Below, piece by piece: positions 25,547-33,118 of a stretch of DNA of 64,000 nucleotides. The stretch comes from Lichenicola sp964236105 (GTDB lineage Bacteria; Pseudomonadota; Alphaproteobacteria; Acetobacterales; Acetobacteraceae). The notes beneath the pieces are model-generated. The model worked only from the letters and a program-made list of their open reading frames with translations. It searched no databases and had not been told where the DNA came from. Position numbers and translations under genes: made by a program. The stretch covers positions 62,001-126,000 of the forward strand of contig CAXSBC010000004.1 of assembly GCA_964236105.1 (NCBI GenBank). Direction: 5' to 3'. How positions within the stretch are numbered: the stretch's first letter is position 1; each line of letters starts with the position of its first letter.

Positions 25547-26526
25547 CCCGCACCGGCCGTCATGCGGTCGAGCAGCAGGCCGCGGGCCGTCGGTTCGAGC
25601 CAGCGCAAGGAAACCGGGGCGACGATGACCGCGGCCCGCAGCGCCGCCGGCAGCCGCACGGCATCCTTGGCCGTGGTGATCAGCGTCGCCTGCAGCCGGG
25701 CGGCGTCGCGTTGCAGCCGGTCGAGCTCGGCCGGCCGGAAGCGATGGTGGTCGGCAAAGCCATGGGTCCGCAGCAGGGTCAGCCCCTGTGCCTCGAGCGT
25801 TTCGAAGAACTTGGCCGGCCGCGCGATGCCGGCGAAGGCCAGCAGCCTGCGGCCGCGCAGGCCGGCGATCGCCGGCCCCATCGCCAGCTCGGCCCGCAGC
25901 AGCGGCAGTGCCCGCGGCAGCCGGCCGGCGTCGCCGGTGGCGTCCGGACCGATCAGCACCGCGGCTGCGGCGCGTGCGGCGGCGGTGGCCACCGGCTCGC
26001 GCAGGGGGCCCGCCGGCAGCAGCCGGCCGTTGCCGAACCCCACGGCGCCATCGATCACCAGCAGCGGCCAGTCCTGGACGAGGCCGGGATTCTGCATCCC
26101 GTCATCCATCAGCAGGATCTGCGCGCCCGACGCGATCGCCGCACGCGCCGCCGCCGCGCGATCGGCCGACACCCAGCAGGGTGCCCGCTCCGCCAGCAGC
26201 AGCGCCTCGTCCCCGACCAGCGCCGCGTCGTGACGATCCGGCTCGACCCGCAGCACGCCGGACCGGGCGCGTCCGCCATAGCCGCGCGTCAGGCAGTGCA
26301 CCGAAACGCCGCGCTCGATCAGCCCCTGCGCCAGGTCGAGCGCCAGCGTCGTCTTGCCGGCACCGCCCACCCCGACATTGCCGCAGCAGACGACCGGCAC
26401 CGTCGCCCGCCAGCCCGGCCGGCGCAGCCGGCGCGCGGTGGCGCGCGCGGTGATCGCGCCGAGCGGCCCGAGCAGCGAGACGGCGAGGCCCGGGCGACGC
26501 CGGTACCAGAAGCCGGGCGGCCTCAC
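25534..26526 (-). CDS. lpxK: tetraacyldisaccharide 4'-kinase
   Basis: The 330-residue membrane-associated P-loop kinase phosphorylates the lipid A disaccharide at the 4' position. The Walker A loop is in CGNVGVGGAGKTTLALDLA (about residues 48-66), followed by LTRGYGGR and the ILLMDDGMQNPGL segment with the acidic pair. The terminal region has HHRFRPAELDRL and LITTAKDAVRL, both diagnostic of LpxK. It starts with GTG overlapping the waaA stop (GTGA), so the operon is translationally coupled. Length is typical. Confidence 0.94.
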   Translation of the reverse strand: MRPPGFWYRRRPGLAVSLLGPLGAITARATARRLRRPGWRATVPVVCCGNVGVGGAGKTTLALDLAQGLIERGVSVHCLTRGYGGRARSGVLRVEPDRHDAALVGDEALLLAERAPCWVSADRAAAARAAIASGAQILLMDDGMQNPGLVQDWPLLVIDGAVGFGNGRLLPAGPLREPVATAAARAAAAVLIGPDATGDAGRLPRALPLLRAELAMGPAIAGLRGRRLLAFAGIARPAKFFETLEAQGLTLLRTHGFADHHRFRPAELDRLQRDAARLQATLITTAKDAVRLPAALRAAVIVAPVSLRWLEPTARGLLLDRMTAGAGCRR

Positions 26527-27830
26527 CCGCGCGCCGTCCGGGCGGCCAGCCCCAGCAGCCGCCGCGCCAGCCGCTCCGGCAGCCCGGCGGACGCATCGGC
26601 CGGCACCCGCGCCGCGTCCGCCATGCGGCCCCGCGCCTGCGGATCGGACAGCATGCGGTCCAGCCAGCGCTCCAGCGCCGCCTCGTCATCCGTCACCGTG
26701 AGGGCGCCTGCCGCCTGCAGCCGGCCGACATCTGCCGTGAAGTTCTGCGCCAGCGGCCCGATCGCGATGGCGCAGCCGAGCCGCGCCGGCTCCAGCGGAT
26801 TATGCCCGCCGCCCGGCGGCTGGACCGCGGGCAGGCTGTTGCCGAGCAGCACGCTGTCGATCAGCCGGTAGAGCAGCCCGAGCTCGCCCAGCGTGTCGCA
26901 GATCCAGATCCCGTGCGCCGGGTCCGGATCCTGGCCGTCCCCGCGCCGCGGCGCGTCGTCGAGCAGGGCGGCGACGGTGGCGCCGCGCTCGGGATGCCGG
27001 GGCGCCACGACGGTCAGGAGGCGCGGGTGCCGGGACGCCAGCGAGCGGTGCAGCCTGGCGACCGACGTCTCCTCGCCCTCATGGGTGCTGGCGGCGAGCC
27101 AGACCGGACGGTCGCCCAGCACACCGCGCAGCCGCGCCAGTTCGGCCTCGTCGACCGGCAGCGCCGCCGCCGCCTGCTTGAGGTCCCCGTCATGCTCCAC
27201 CGCCGGCGCGCCCAGGGCGCGCAGGCGCGACGCATCCTCCTCCGAGCGCGCCGTGATCCAGGCGAAGGCGCCGAACAGCGGCCGGGCCGCGACGCCGGCC
27301 CGGCTCCAGGCGCGCGCGCTGCGCTGCGACAGGCGGGCATTGACCAGCGCCAGCCCGATGCCGCGGGCGACGCAGCCGGCGATCAGGTTCGGCCAGAGCT
27401 CGCTTTCCACCAGCACCGCGAGGTCCGGCCGCCAGTGGTCGAGGAAGCGGCCGACCCAGCGCGGCACGTCGAGCGGCACGAGGCGACGCTGCACGCGACG
27501 CTCAAGGCCGCTCTCCGCCAGACGCTGCGCCGCCAGATGCTGCGCCGACACGGTGGCGGTGGTGAGCAGCAGGGTCAGCGCCGGATCGAGCCGGCACAGC
27601 GCCTCAAGCAGCGGCAGCAGCGACAGCGTCTCGCCGACGCTGGCCGCATGCAGCCAGATCAGGGGGCCGTCCGGCCGAAGCGAGGCCTCCAGGCCGCGCC
27701 GCTCGCCCAGCCGATCCGCCAGCTCCTTGCCCCGGCGCAGGCGACGTCGCAGCAGCAGCCGGACCGCCGGCTCGGCCAGCGTGGCCGCGATCCGCCAGGC
27801 CGCGAACGCCGGACCGAGCCTGCGTCTCAT
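26523..27830 (-). CDS. waaA: 3-deoxy-D-manno-octulosonic acid transferase
   Basis: The 435-residue GT-B enzyme (KdtA) adds Kdo from CMP-Kdo to lipid IVA. The N-terminal membrane-associated helix is followed by IWLHAASVGETLSLLPLL with the catalytic glutamate, then LVESELWPNLI and NARLSQRSARAW. The C-terminal domain has WLAASTHEGEE and the CMP-Kdo motif PGGGHNPLEPARLGC. The ATG at 27830 (MRRRLGPAF) overlaps the stop of the upstream gene (ATGA). One to several Kdo transfers are possible; sequence alone does not tell. Confidence 0.94.
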   Translation of the reverse strand: MRRRLGPAFAAWRIAATLAEPAVRLLLRRRLRRGKELADRLGERRGLEASLRPDGPLIWLHAASVGETLSLLPLLEALCRLDPALTLLLTTATVSAQHLAAQRLAESGLERRVQRRLVPLDVPRWVGRFLDHWRPDLAVLVESELWPNLIAGCVARGIGLALVNARLSQRSARAWSRAGVAARPLFGAFAWITARSEEDASRLRALGAPAVEHDGDLKQAAAALPVDEAELARLRGVLGDRPVWLAASTHEGEETSVARLHRSLASRHPRLLTVVAPRHPERGATVAALLDDAPRRGDGQDPDPAHGIWICDTLGELGLLYRLIDSVLLGNSLPAVQPPGGGHNPLEPARLGCAIAIGPLAQNFTADVGRLQAAGALTVTDDEAALERWLDRMLSDPQARGRMADAARVPADASAGLPERLARRLLGLAARTARG

Positions 27831-28537
27831 GCCTCGGCCCGCAGGCGCGTGACGGCGGCATCGAGCGACGCGGCGATCGACGGGACCGCCGCCGCCCAGT
27901 CGCGCGGCGGCACCGTGATCGGCGCCATGCAGACGATGCGGCCGCGTCCGAACGGCAGCGGCAGGATCATCCGGTCCCACGAGCCCAGCCGGACCGAGGG
28001 CCGGCAGCAGGCGGCAGCGGCGATCACCGGCGCGCCGGACAGGGCGGCGAGCCGGGCGACGCCGGGCTGCACGAGGTGCCGCGGCCCGCGCGGCCCATCC
28101 GGCGTGATGGCGACCAGGCTGCCGTCGCGCAGCAGGCCGAGCAGGCCGCGCAACGCGGCGGCACCACCCTTGTCGCGCGGCGCGCGCGTGCCGGCCTCCC
28201 GGCGCCGCTCGGAGGAGCCGGCGATCGTCTGCACCCCCCAGCGCCGCACGATGTCGGTGATCATCTGCCCGTCCCGGTGCCGGCTGATCAGCACCGTCAT
28301 GGTCAGGGACGGGCTGGCGCGCTTGGCATGCCACCACAATGCCGGCACCAGCGGCAGGAACTCGTGCCAGAAGGCGACGATCGCGGTGCGGCCCTCGAGC
28401 CCCAGCATGAACGGCCAGGCCTCGTCGGGCGCCTCGACGGTCCAGCGCGTGGTGCGCAGGGCGAGGCTGAGATATCCGCCCACCAGCCGCCCGATGCCGT
28501 CGCGGACGATCCGGCTGCGCAGCGCGCGCTTCAGCAT
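27827..28537 (-). CDS. lysophospholipid acyltransferase-like protein (DUF374)
   Basis: The 236-residue protein begins the lipid A/Kdo operon. It has one N-terminal hydrophobic segment and the DUF374 pattern: AIVAFWHEFLPLVP (the acyltransferase histidine in a WHxF context), LISRHRDGQMITDIVRRWG, and SLVAITPDGPRGPRH. Members of this PlsC-related family often accompany waaA and lpxK in alphaproteobacteria and are thought to act on envelope lipids; the substrate is unknown. A near-consensus parS site begins 13 bp upstream of its start codon. Confidence 0.85.
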   Translation of the reverse strand: MLKRALRSRIVRDGIGRLVGGYLSLALRTTRWTVEAPDEAWPFMLGLEGRTAIVAFWHEFLPLVPALWWHAKRASPSLTMTVLISRHRDGQMITDIVRRWGVQTIAGSSERRREAGTRAPRDKGGAAALRGLLGLLRDGSLVAITPDGPRGPRHLVQPGVARLAALSGAPVIAAAACCRPSVRLGSWDRMILPLPFGRGRIVCMAPITVPPRDWAAAVPSIAASLDAAVTRLRAEA

Positions 28538-28549
28538 GGCGCCCGGCGA

Positions 28550-28565
28550 TGTTTCACGTGGAACA
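28550..28565. other. parS chromosome-partitioning site
   Basis: TGTTTCACGTGGAACA matches the 16-bp ParB-binding consensus TGTTNCACGTGAAACA at all but one position, and the half-site TTCCACGTG-type variant is itself used in other bacteria. It lies in a 141-bp intergenic stretch. ParB loaded here spreads and recruits SMC near the origin. No parAB is visible in the window, so the call rests on the motif and on origin-proximal neighbour genes. Confidence 0.82.
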
Positions 28566-28678
28566 TCCAGACGCCGCCGCCGGCGCTAGAGCAGGATGCG
28601 TCGGCCCTGGCCCGCCGCGGCCGGGCGTCGCGCGAGCATCCTCATACCTCCAAGCACTCCCGCGACGACACATGATGC

Positions 28679-29752
28679 CTAGCGTCCGGTCTGGCCACGG
28701 TGCCGCAACAGGTGATCGGCCAGCACGCAGGCCAGCATCGCCTCGCCGACCGGCACCGCCCGGATACCGACGCAGGGGTCGTGCCGTCCGGTGGTCGACA
28801 CCTCGACCGCCTCCCCGTCGCGGGTCACCGAGGCGACCGGGGTCAGGATCGAGCTGGTCGGCTTCACCGCGAAGCGCGCCGTCACCGGCTGGCCGGTCGA
28901 GATGCCGCCCAGCACGCCGCCGGCCTGGTTGGAGCCGAACACGATGCGTCCGTCCTGCATCGTCATCGCGTCAGCATTGTCCTCGCCGCTGAGGCCTGCG
29001 GCGGCGAACCCGGCGCCGATCTCCACGCCCTTGACCGCGTTGATGCCCATCAGCGCCGCGGCGAGGTCGGCATCCAGCTTGCCGTAGAGCGGCGCGCCGA
29101 GCCCGGGCGGCACGCCGTCGGCCTCCAGGGCGATGATCGCCCCCGTCGACGACCCGTCCTTGCGCACCTGGTCCAGATACGCCTCCCAGCCCGGCACGGC
29201 GGCGGCGTCGGGACAGAAGAACGGGTTCCGCCCGGTCTCGTCCCAGTCCCAGCGTGCGGGATCGATGCCGTGCGGCCCCACCTGCACCAGAGCCCCGCGG
29301 ATCCTCACCCCGGGTCCGAGCACCAGCCGCGCCACGGCGCCAGCGGCCACCCGTGCCGCGGTCTCCCGCGCCGAGGAGCGCCCGCCGCCGCGCGGATCGC
29401 GCAGTCCGTATTTCAGCTCATACGAGACATCCGCATGCCCCGGACGATAGCGGTCGACCAGACTGCCGTAATCCTTGCTGCGCTGGTCGACGTTCTCGAT
29501 CTGCAGCGAGATCGGCGTGCCCGTCGTGTGCCCCTCGTAGGTGCCCGACAGGATGCGCACGGCGTCCGGCTCGCGCCGCTGCGTGGTAAAGCGCGACTGC
29601 CCCGGACGCCTGCGGTCGAGGAACGGCTGGATGTCGGCCTCCGACAGCGTGAGGCCTGGTGGACAGCCATCGATCACGCAGCCGATCGCCGGCCCGTGGC
29701 TCTCGCCCCAGCTGGTGACGCGGAACAGGTGGCCGAAGCTGTTGTGCGACAT
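28679..29752 (-). CDS. aroC: chorismate synthase
   Basis: The 357-residue FMN-dependent enzyme makes chorismate, the shared precursor of Trp, Phe, Tyr and folate. The three signatures are present: GHLFRVTSWGESHGPAIG near the N-terminus, YRPGHADVSYELKYG-type in the middle (with the RGGGRSSARET FMN region just after), and the terminal RHDPCVGIRAVPVGEAM. Length is normal. It lies 24 bp downstream of fabI on the same strand and is probably cotranscribed with it. The product feeds TrpBA at the other end of the window. Confidence 0.97.
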   Translation of the reverse strand: MSHNSFGHLFRVTSWGESHGPAIGCVIDGCPPGLTLSEADIQPFLDRRRPGQSRFTTQRREPDAVRILSGTYEGHTTGTPISLQIENVDQRSKDYGSLVDRYRPGHADVSYELKYGLRDPRGGGRSSARETAARVAAGAVARLVLGPGVRIRGALVQVGPHGIDPARWDWDETGRNPFFCPDAAAVPGWEAYLDQVRKDGSSTGAIIALEADGVPPGLGAPLYGKLDADLAAALMGINAVKGVEIGAGFAAAGLSGEDNADAMTMQDGRIVFGSNQAGGVLGGISTGQPVTARFAVKPTSSILTPVASVTRDGEAVEVSTTGRHDPCVGIRAVPVGEAMLACVLADHLLRHRGQTGR

Positions 29753-29776
29753 CGCCCTCGGTCCGTCGCCGGACCG

Positions 29777-30616
29777 TCAGTCCTTGATGGTGGCGATGTC
29801 GGGTGCTGCCGGGTTCTTCATGCCGACCAGATGATAGCCGCTATCCACATGATGCACCTCGCCGGTGACCCCGGCCGACAGGTCAGACAGCAGATACAGC
29901 CCGGCGCCGCCGACCTCGTCGACGCTCACGTTGCGCTCGAGCGGCGCGTTCAGCTGGTTCCACTTCAGGATGTAGCTGAAATCGCTGATGCCGCTTGCCG
30001 CCAGCGTCTTGATCGGGCCGGCCGAGATGGCGTTCACGCGAATGCCGTCGCCGCCCAGATCGGTCGCCATGTAGCGCACCGACGCCTCCAGCGCCGCCTT
30101 GGCCACGCCCATCATGTTGTAGTGCGGCATCACCCGCTCGGCGCCGAGATAGGTCAGGGTCAGCAGCGAGCCGCCCGACCGCATCAGCGCGCTCGCCCGC
30201 CTGGCGACGGCGGTGAAGGAATAGCAGGAGATGTCGATCGCCTGCAGGAAGGCGTCGCGCGGCGTGTCGAGGTAGCGGCCGCGCAGATACTGCTTGTCGG
30301 CCCAGCCGATCGCATGCACCAGGAAGTCGAGCCTGCCCCAGGCGCTCTCGATCTGCGCGAAGGTCTCGTCCATCGCCGCATCGTCCGAGACGTCGCAGGG
30401 CAGCACGATCTGCGAGCCGACGCTGTCTGCCAGCGGCCGCACGCGCTTCTCCAGCGCCTCGCCCTGGAAGGTGAAGGCGAGCTCGGCCCCCTGTGCTGCG
30501 CAGGCCGAGGCGATGCCCCAGGCGATCGAGCGGTTGTTGGCAACCCCCATGATCAGTCCGCGCTTGCCCTGCATCAGGGTGCCGCGGAGGGGAAGGTTGC
30601 TGGGGCCCTCTGGCAT
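29777..30616 (-). CDS. fabI: enoyl-[acyl-carrier-protein] reductase [NADH]
   Basis: The 279-residue SDR-fold enzyme reduces trans-2-enoyl-ACP in the last step of each fatty-acid elongation cycle. The cofactor motif RGLIMGVANNRSIAWGIA is near residues 19-36, and the catalytic Y-x6-K pair is in HYNMMGVAKAALE. I used the ATG at 30616 (MPEGPSNL), which gives the short leader usual in related species; an internal ATG at 30574 before QGKRG is the alternative. It shares a 166-bp divergent promoter region with pdxH. The protein is the target class of triclosan-like inhibitors. Confidence 0.95.
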   Translation of the reverse strand: MPEGPSNLPLRGTLMQGKRGLIMGVANNRSIAWGIASACAAQGAELAFTFQGEALEKRVRPLADSVGSQIVLPCDVSDDAAMDETFAQIESAWGRLDFLVHAIGWADKQYLRGRYLDTPRDAFLQAIDISCYSFTAVARRASALMRSGGSLLTLTYLGAERVMPHYNMMGVAKAALEASVRYMATDLGGDGIRVNAISAGPIKTLAASGISDFSYILKWNQLNAPLERNVSVDEVGGAGLYLLSDLSAGVTGEVHHVDSGYHLVGMKNPAAPDIATIKD

Positions 30617-30697
30617 GAACGGTCTCGATCTCGATGGGCGGGGAATGAACTGGAAGCAGGCTGGCACGCTCGTGGTCGCACACCGCCCTGGACGGGA

Positions 30698-30717
30698 CAA
30701 GGGGCGGCTCCCCCTTG
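30698..30717. repeat. hairpin resembling the window's palindromic repeat family
   Basis: CAAGGGG (30698-30704) pairs with CCCCTTG (30711-30717) in the fabI-pdxH divergent gap, next to a GTCCAGGGCGG-like stretch on the opposite strand. The arrangement and sequence recall the CAAGGGC...GCCCTTG and GTCCAGGGC palindromes at 3984-4089 and 47305-47349, but it is diverged. It may be a decayed copy, or simply a local stem-loop upstream of pdxH. Confidence 0.3.
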
Positions 30718-30782
30718 GCGCGACATCCGGGGCGGAGCAGAGTTCCCGCCGGTCGCGGCGCGATCCCGTCTTGGAGGAAATC

Positions 30783-31385
30783 ATGGCGCATGCGCCACTC
30801 GGCGTGGTCGCCGACCCGATCGCGCTGTTCCGGACCTGGCTGGACGACGCCACCGCGACCGAGCCGAACGACCCGACGGCCATGGCCCTGGCGACCGCGT
30901 CCGCAGACGGCATGCCGTCGGTGCGCATGGTGCTGCTCAAGGACGTCGATGACCGCGGCTTCGTGTTCTACACCAACAAGCAGAGCCGCAAGGCCGGACA
31001 TCTGGGGGCGAGCCGCCAGGCCGGGCTGCTGTTCCACTGGAAGACCCAGCGCCGCCAGGTGCGGATCGAGGGCGCGATCGAGGATGTCGCCAACGCCGAC
31101 GCCGACGCCTATTTCCGCAGCCGGGCCCGCATCTCGCGTCTCGGCGCCATCGCCTCGGACCAGTCGCGGCCGCTGCCGGAGCGCGCCGAGCTCGAGCGCC
31201 GCCTCGCAGACGCCGACGTGCGCCATCCGGGCGAGGACGTGCCGCGCCCGCCGCACTGGTCCGGCTACCGCGTGCTGCCGGCGCTGATCGAGTTCTGGCA
31301 GGACATGCCATACCGCCTGCACGACCGGATGGTGTATCGTCGCGACGACGCGGCCGGCTGGCAGACCACGCGCCTCTATCCCTGA
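30783..31385 (+). CDS. pdxH: pyridoxamine 5'-phosphate oxidase
   Basis: The 200-residue FMN enzyme oxidises pyridoxine or pyridoxamine 5'-phosphate to PLP. Motifs include PSVRMVLLKDVDDRGFVFYTN (FMN contacts), FHWKTQRRQVRIEG, and the C-terminal HDRMVYRR and TRLYP ending that closes the PLP site. I chose the ATG at 30783 because a strong TTGGAGGAA sits 5-8 nt upstream; the frame is open further back through the intergenic region, but nothing there is conserved. It supplies cofactor to several PLP proteins encoded here. Confidence 0.94.
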   Translation: MAHAPLGVVADPIALFRTWLDDATATEPNDPTAMALATASADGMPSVRMVLLKDVDDRGFVFYTNKQSRKAGHLGASRQAGLLFHWKTQRRQVRIEGAIEDVANADADAYFRSRARISRLGAIASDQSRPLPERAELERRLADADVRHPGEDVPRPPHWSGYRVLPALIEFWQDMPYRLHDRMVYRRDDAAGWQTTRLYP

Positions 31386-31419
31386 TCCGCCTGCCCGCCC
31401 GATCCGGTGAGGACCGTCC

Positions 31420-32319
31420 ATGAGCGACATCGTCTCGATCCTGCTGCCGCTCAACGGCGCTTCCACCGACGCCGCCGCGGTGGCGCTCGGGCTTTGCCTG
31501 GCGCGCCGCTTCCAGGCGCACCTGCAGGTGCTGCATGTCGGCACCGACAGCCGGGACGTGGCGCCGCTCGCCGGCGAGGGCCTGTCCGGGGCGATGGTCG
31601 AGGAGATGATGACCGTCGCAGGACACGATTCGAGCCGGCGTCTGCTCGGCGTGAGGGCCCTGTTCCAGGCCGGCCTGAAGCAGGACGAGGCCGTGGCCGG
31701 CTCCCCGCTCGAGCTCGTCGACCGGCTGCCGCGCCCGACCGCCGCCGGGCGCCACGCCACCGTCGGCTTCCGGTCGGTGCTGGGCCGCGAGCACGAGCTG
31801 GTCGCCCAGGCCGCACGGCTGTCGGACCTGATCGTCGTGCCGCATGCCGCGTCCGAGGATGCGACATCCTCGTCGGAAGCGCTGCATGCGGTGCTGTTCG
31901 ACAGCGGGCGGCCGGTGATCGTGGCCTCCAGGCAGGTCCCCGACACGATCGGCCGCCGCATCTGCATCGCCTGGAACGGCACCACCGAGAGCGCGTCGGC
32001 GGTGCTGTCGGCGCTGGACTGGCTGCAGCGGGCGGACGCCGTGCAGGTGCTGTATTCGGACGACTACCAGCGGCGCGGACCCGAGGCCGGCGAGCTCGTC
32101 GACTACCTGGCCGGCCACGGCATCGACGCCCAGCCGGGGTCGTTCAGGCGGCTCGGCGAGCGGGTGGGCGCCGGGCTGCTGGCGGCCGTCGACGCGTTTG
32201 GCGCCGACCTGCTGGTGATGGGCGCCTATTCGCACTCCCGGCTGCGCCAGATGATCCTGGGCGGCGTGACCCGGCACGTCATCGAGCAGGCCACGCTGCC
32301 GGTGCTGATGGCCCGCTGA
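31420..32319 (+). CDS. tandem universal stress protein (UspA-like)
   Basis: This 299-residue protein has two Usp-type halves. The N-terminal half starts DIVSILLPLNGASTDAAAVALGLCLARRF. The C-terminal half, from about residue 170, has RICIAWNGTTESASAVLSAL and ends with GADLLVMGAYSHSRLRQMILGGVTRHVIEQATLPVLMAR. That last segment contains the G-x2-G-x9-G(S/T)-like ATP-binding signature in the form GAYSHSRLRQMILGGVT. Its role in stress is inferred from the family. It follows pdxH by 34 bp, possibly in one transcript. Confidence 0.88.
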   Translation: MSDIVSILLPLNGASTDAAAVALGLCLARRFQAHLQVLHVGTDSRDVAPLAGEGLSGAMVEEMMTVAGHDSSRRLLGVRALFQAGLKQDEAVAGSPLELVDRLPRPTAAGRHATVGFRSVLGREHELVAQAARLSDLIVVPHAASEDATSSSEALHAVLFDSGRPVIVASRQVPDTIGRRICIAWNGTTESASAVLSALDWLQRADAVQVLYSDDYQRRGPEAGELVDYLAGHGIDAQPGSFRRLGERVGAGLLAAVDAFGADLLVMGAYSHSRLRQMILGGVTRHVIEQATLPVLMAR

Positions 32320-32360
32320 GGCCCAGAAACCGTGTCGGACGTCGGACCTGTGACGGTCCG

Positions 32361-33041
32361 CTAGATCCCCGGCATCTCGTTCACCGCCACCACGCGCCAG
32401 ATGCCGTCATGCCGCTCCAGGATGGTGAGCGACAGGTTCTGTACCGACAGCCGCAGCGACGTCGCCGCATCGACCCCGAGCGCATGGGCCGCCGCCGCGC
32501 GGATCGCGCCGCCATGGCTGACGACGACGATGTCGCGCCCGTCATGCGTGTCGGCCAGCCGCTCCAGCGTCGCGGCCACCCGCTCGCAGACCTCCACCAT
32601 GCTCTCCCCGCCCGGAGGCACCTCCTCGGCCGCCATCGGCCAGAACGGGTGCGGCGTCATGCTCAGCTTCTCGGGCAGCTCGTGATGCTGCAGCCCGTGA
32701 TAGTCGCCCATCGACTGCTCGATCAGCCCCTCCTCCACGGTCCAGGCGGTCTCGGGATAGCCCGCCTGCTGGATCGCCTGCGCGGTGCGCTGGGTGCGCG
32801 AGAGCGGCGTGGTGACCCAGGCCGCGTCGCGCGGCAGCCGTGCCGCCAGCGCCTGATACATCGGCACCTGGGCGATCAGGCTTTCCGGACAGAGCGGCAC
32901 GTCGAGCGAGCCATACAGCCTGAGCCGGGCATTCTGCTCCACCAGCGCATGCCGGATCAGCCAGAAGCGCGTGATCCCGGGCGCCAGGACCGGGGTGTCG
33001 AGGAAGGCGGCGCGCTGCGTCATGGCGATCGGGTCCGGCAT
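32361..33041 (-). CDS. histidine phosphatase family protein
   Basis: The 226-residue protein has the phosphoglycerate-mutase-like fold. The catalytic motif reads FWLIRHALVEQNARLRLYG (RHA instead of the usual RHG), the second arginine is in TTPLSRTQRTAQAI, the acid/base glutamate is in EEGLIEQSMGDYHG, and the second histidine is in VVVSHGGAIRAAAAHALG. The substrate is unknown; cobalamin phosphate, sugar phosphates and nucleotides are all handled by relatives. It stands alone between the convergent Usp gene and the PLP-fold gene. An internal ATG at 33023 is an alternative start. Confidence 0.85.
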   Translation of the reverse strand: MPDPIAMTQRAAFLDTPVLAPGITRFWLIRHALVEQNARLRLYGSLDVPLCPESLIAQVPMYQALAARLPRDAAWVTTPLSRTQRTAQAIQQAGYPETAWTVEEGLIEQSMGDYHGLQHHELPEKLSMTPHPFWPMAAEEVPPGGESMVEVCERVAATLERLADTHDGRDIVVVSHGGAIRAAAAHALGVDAATSLRLSVQNLSLTILERHDGIWRVVAVNEMPGI

Positions 33042-33118
33042 GCTGAGGTCCGAGGATAGGTCTCCACCAGCTCAGAACCCGGTGGCGACAAAAGGGCAAG
33101 ACCGCCCGCGGTCACGGA

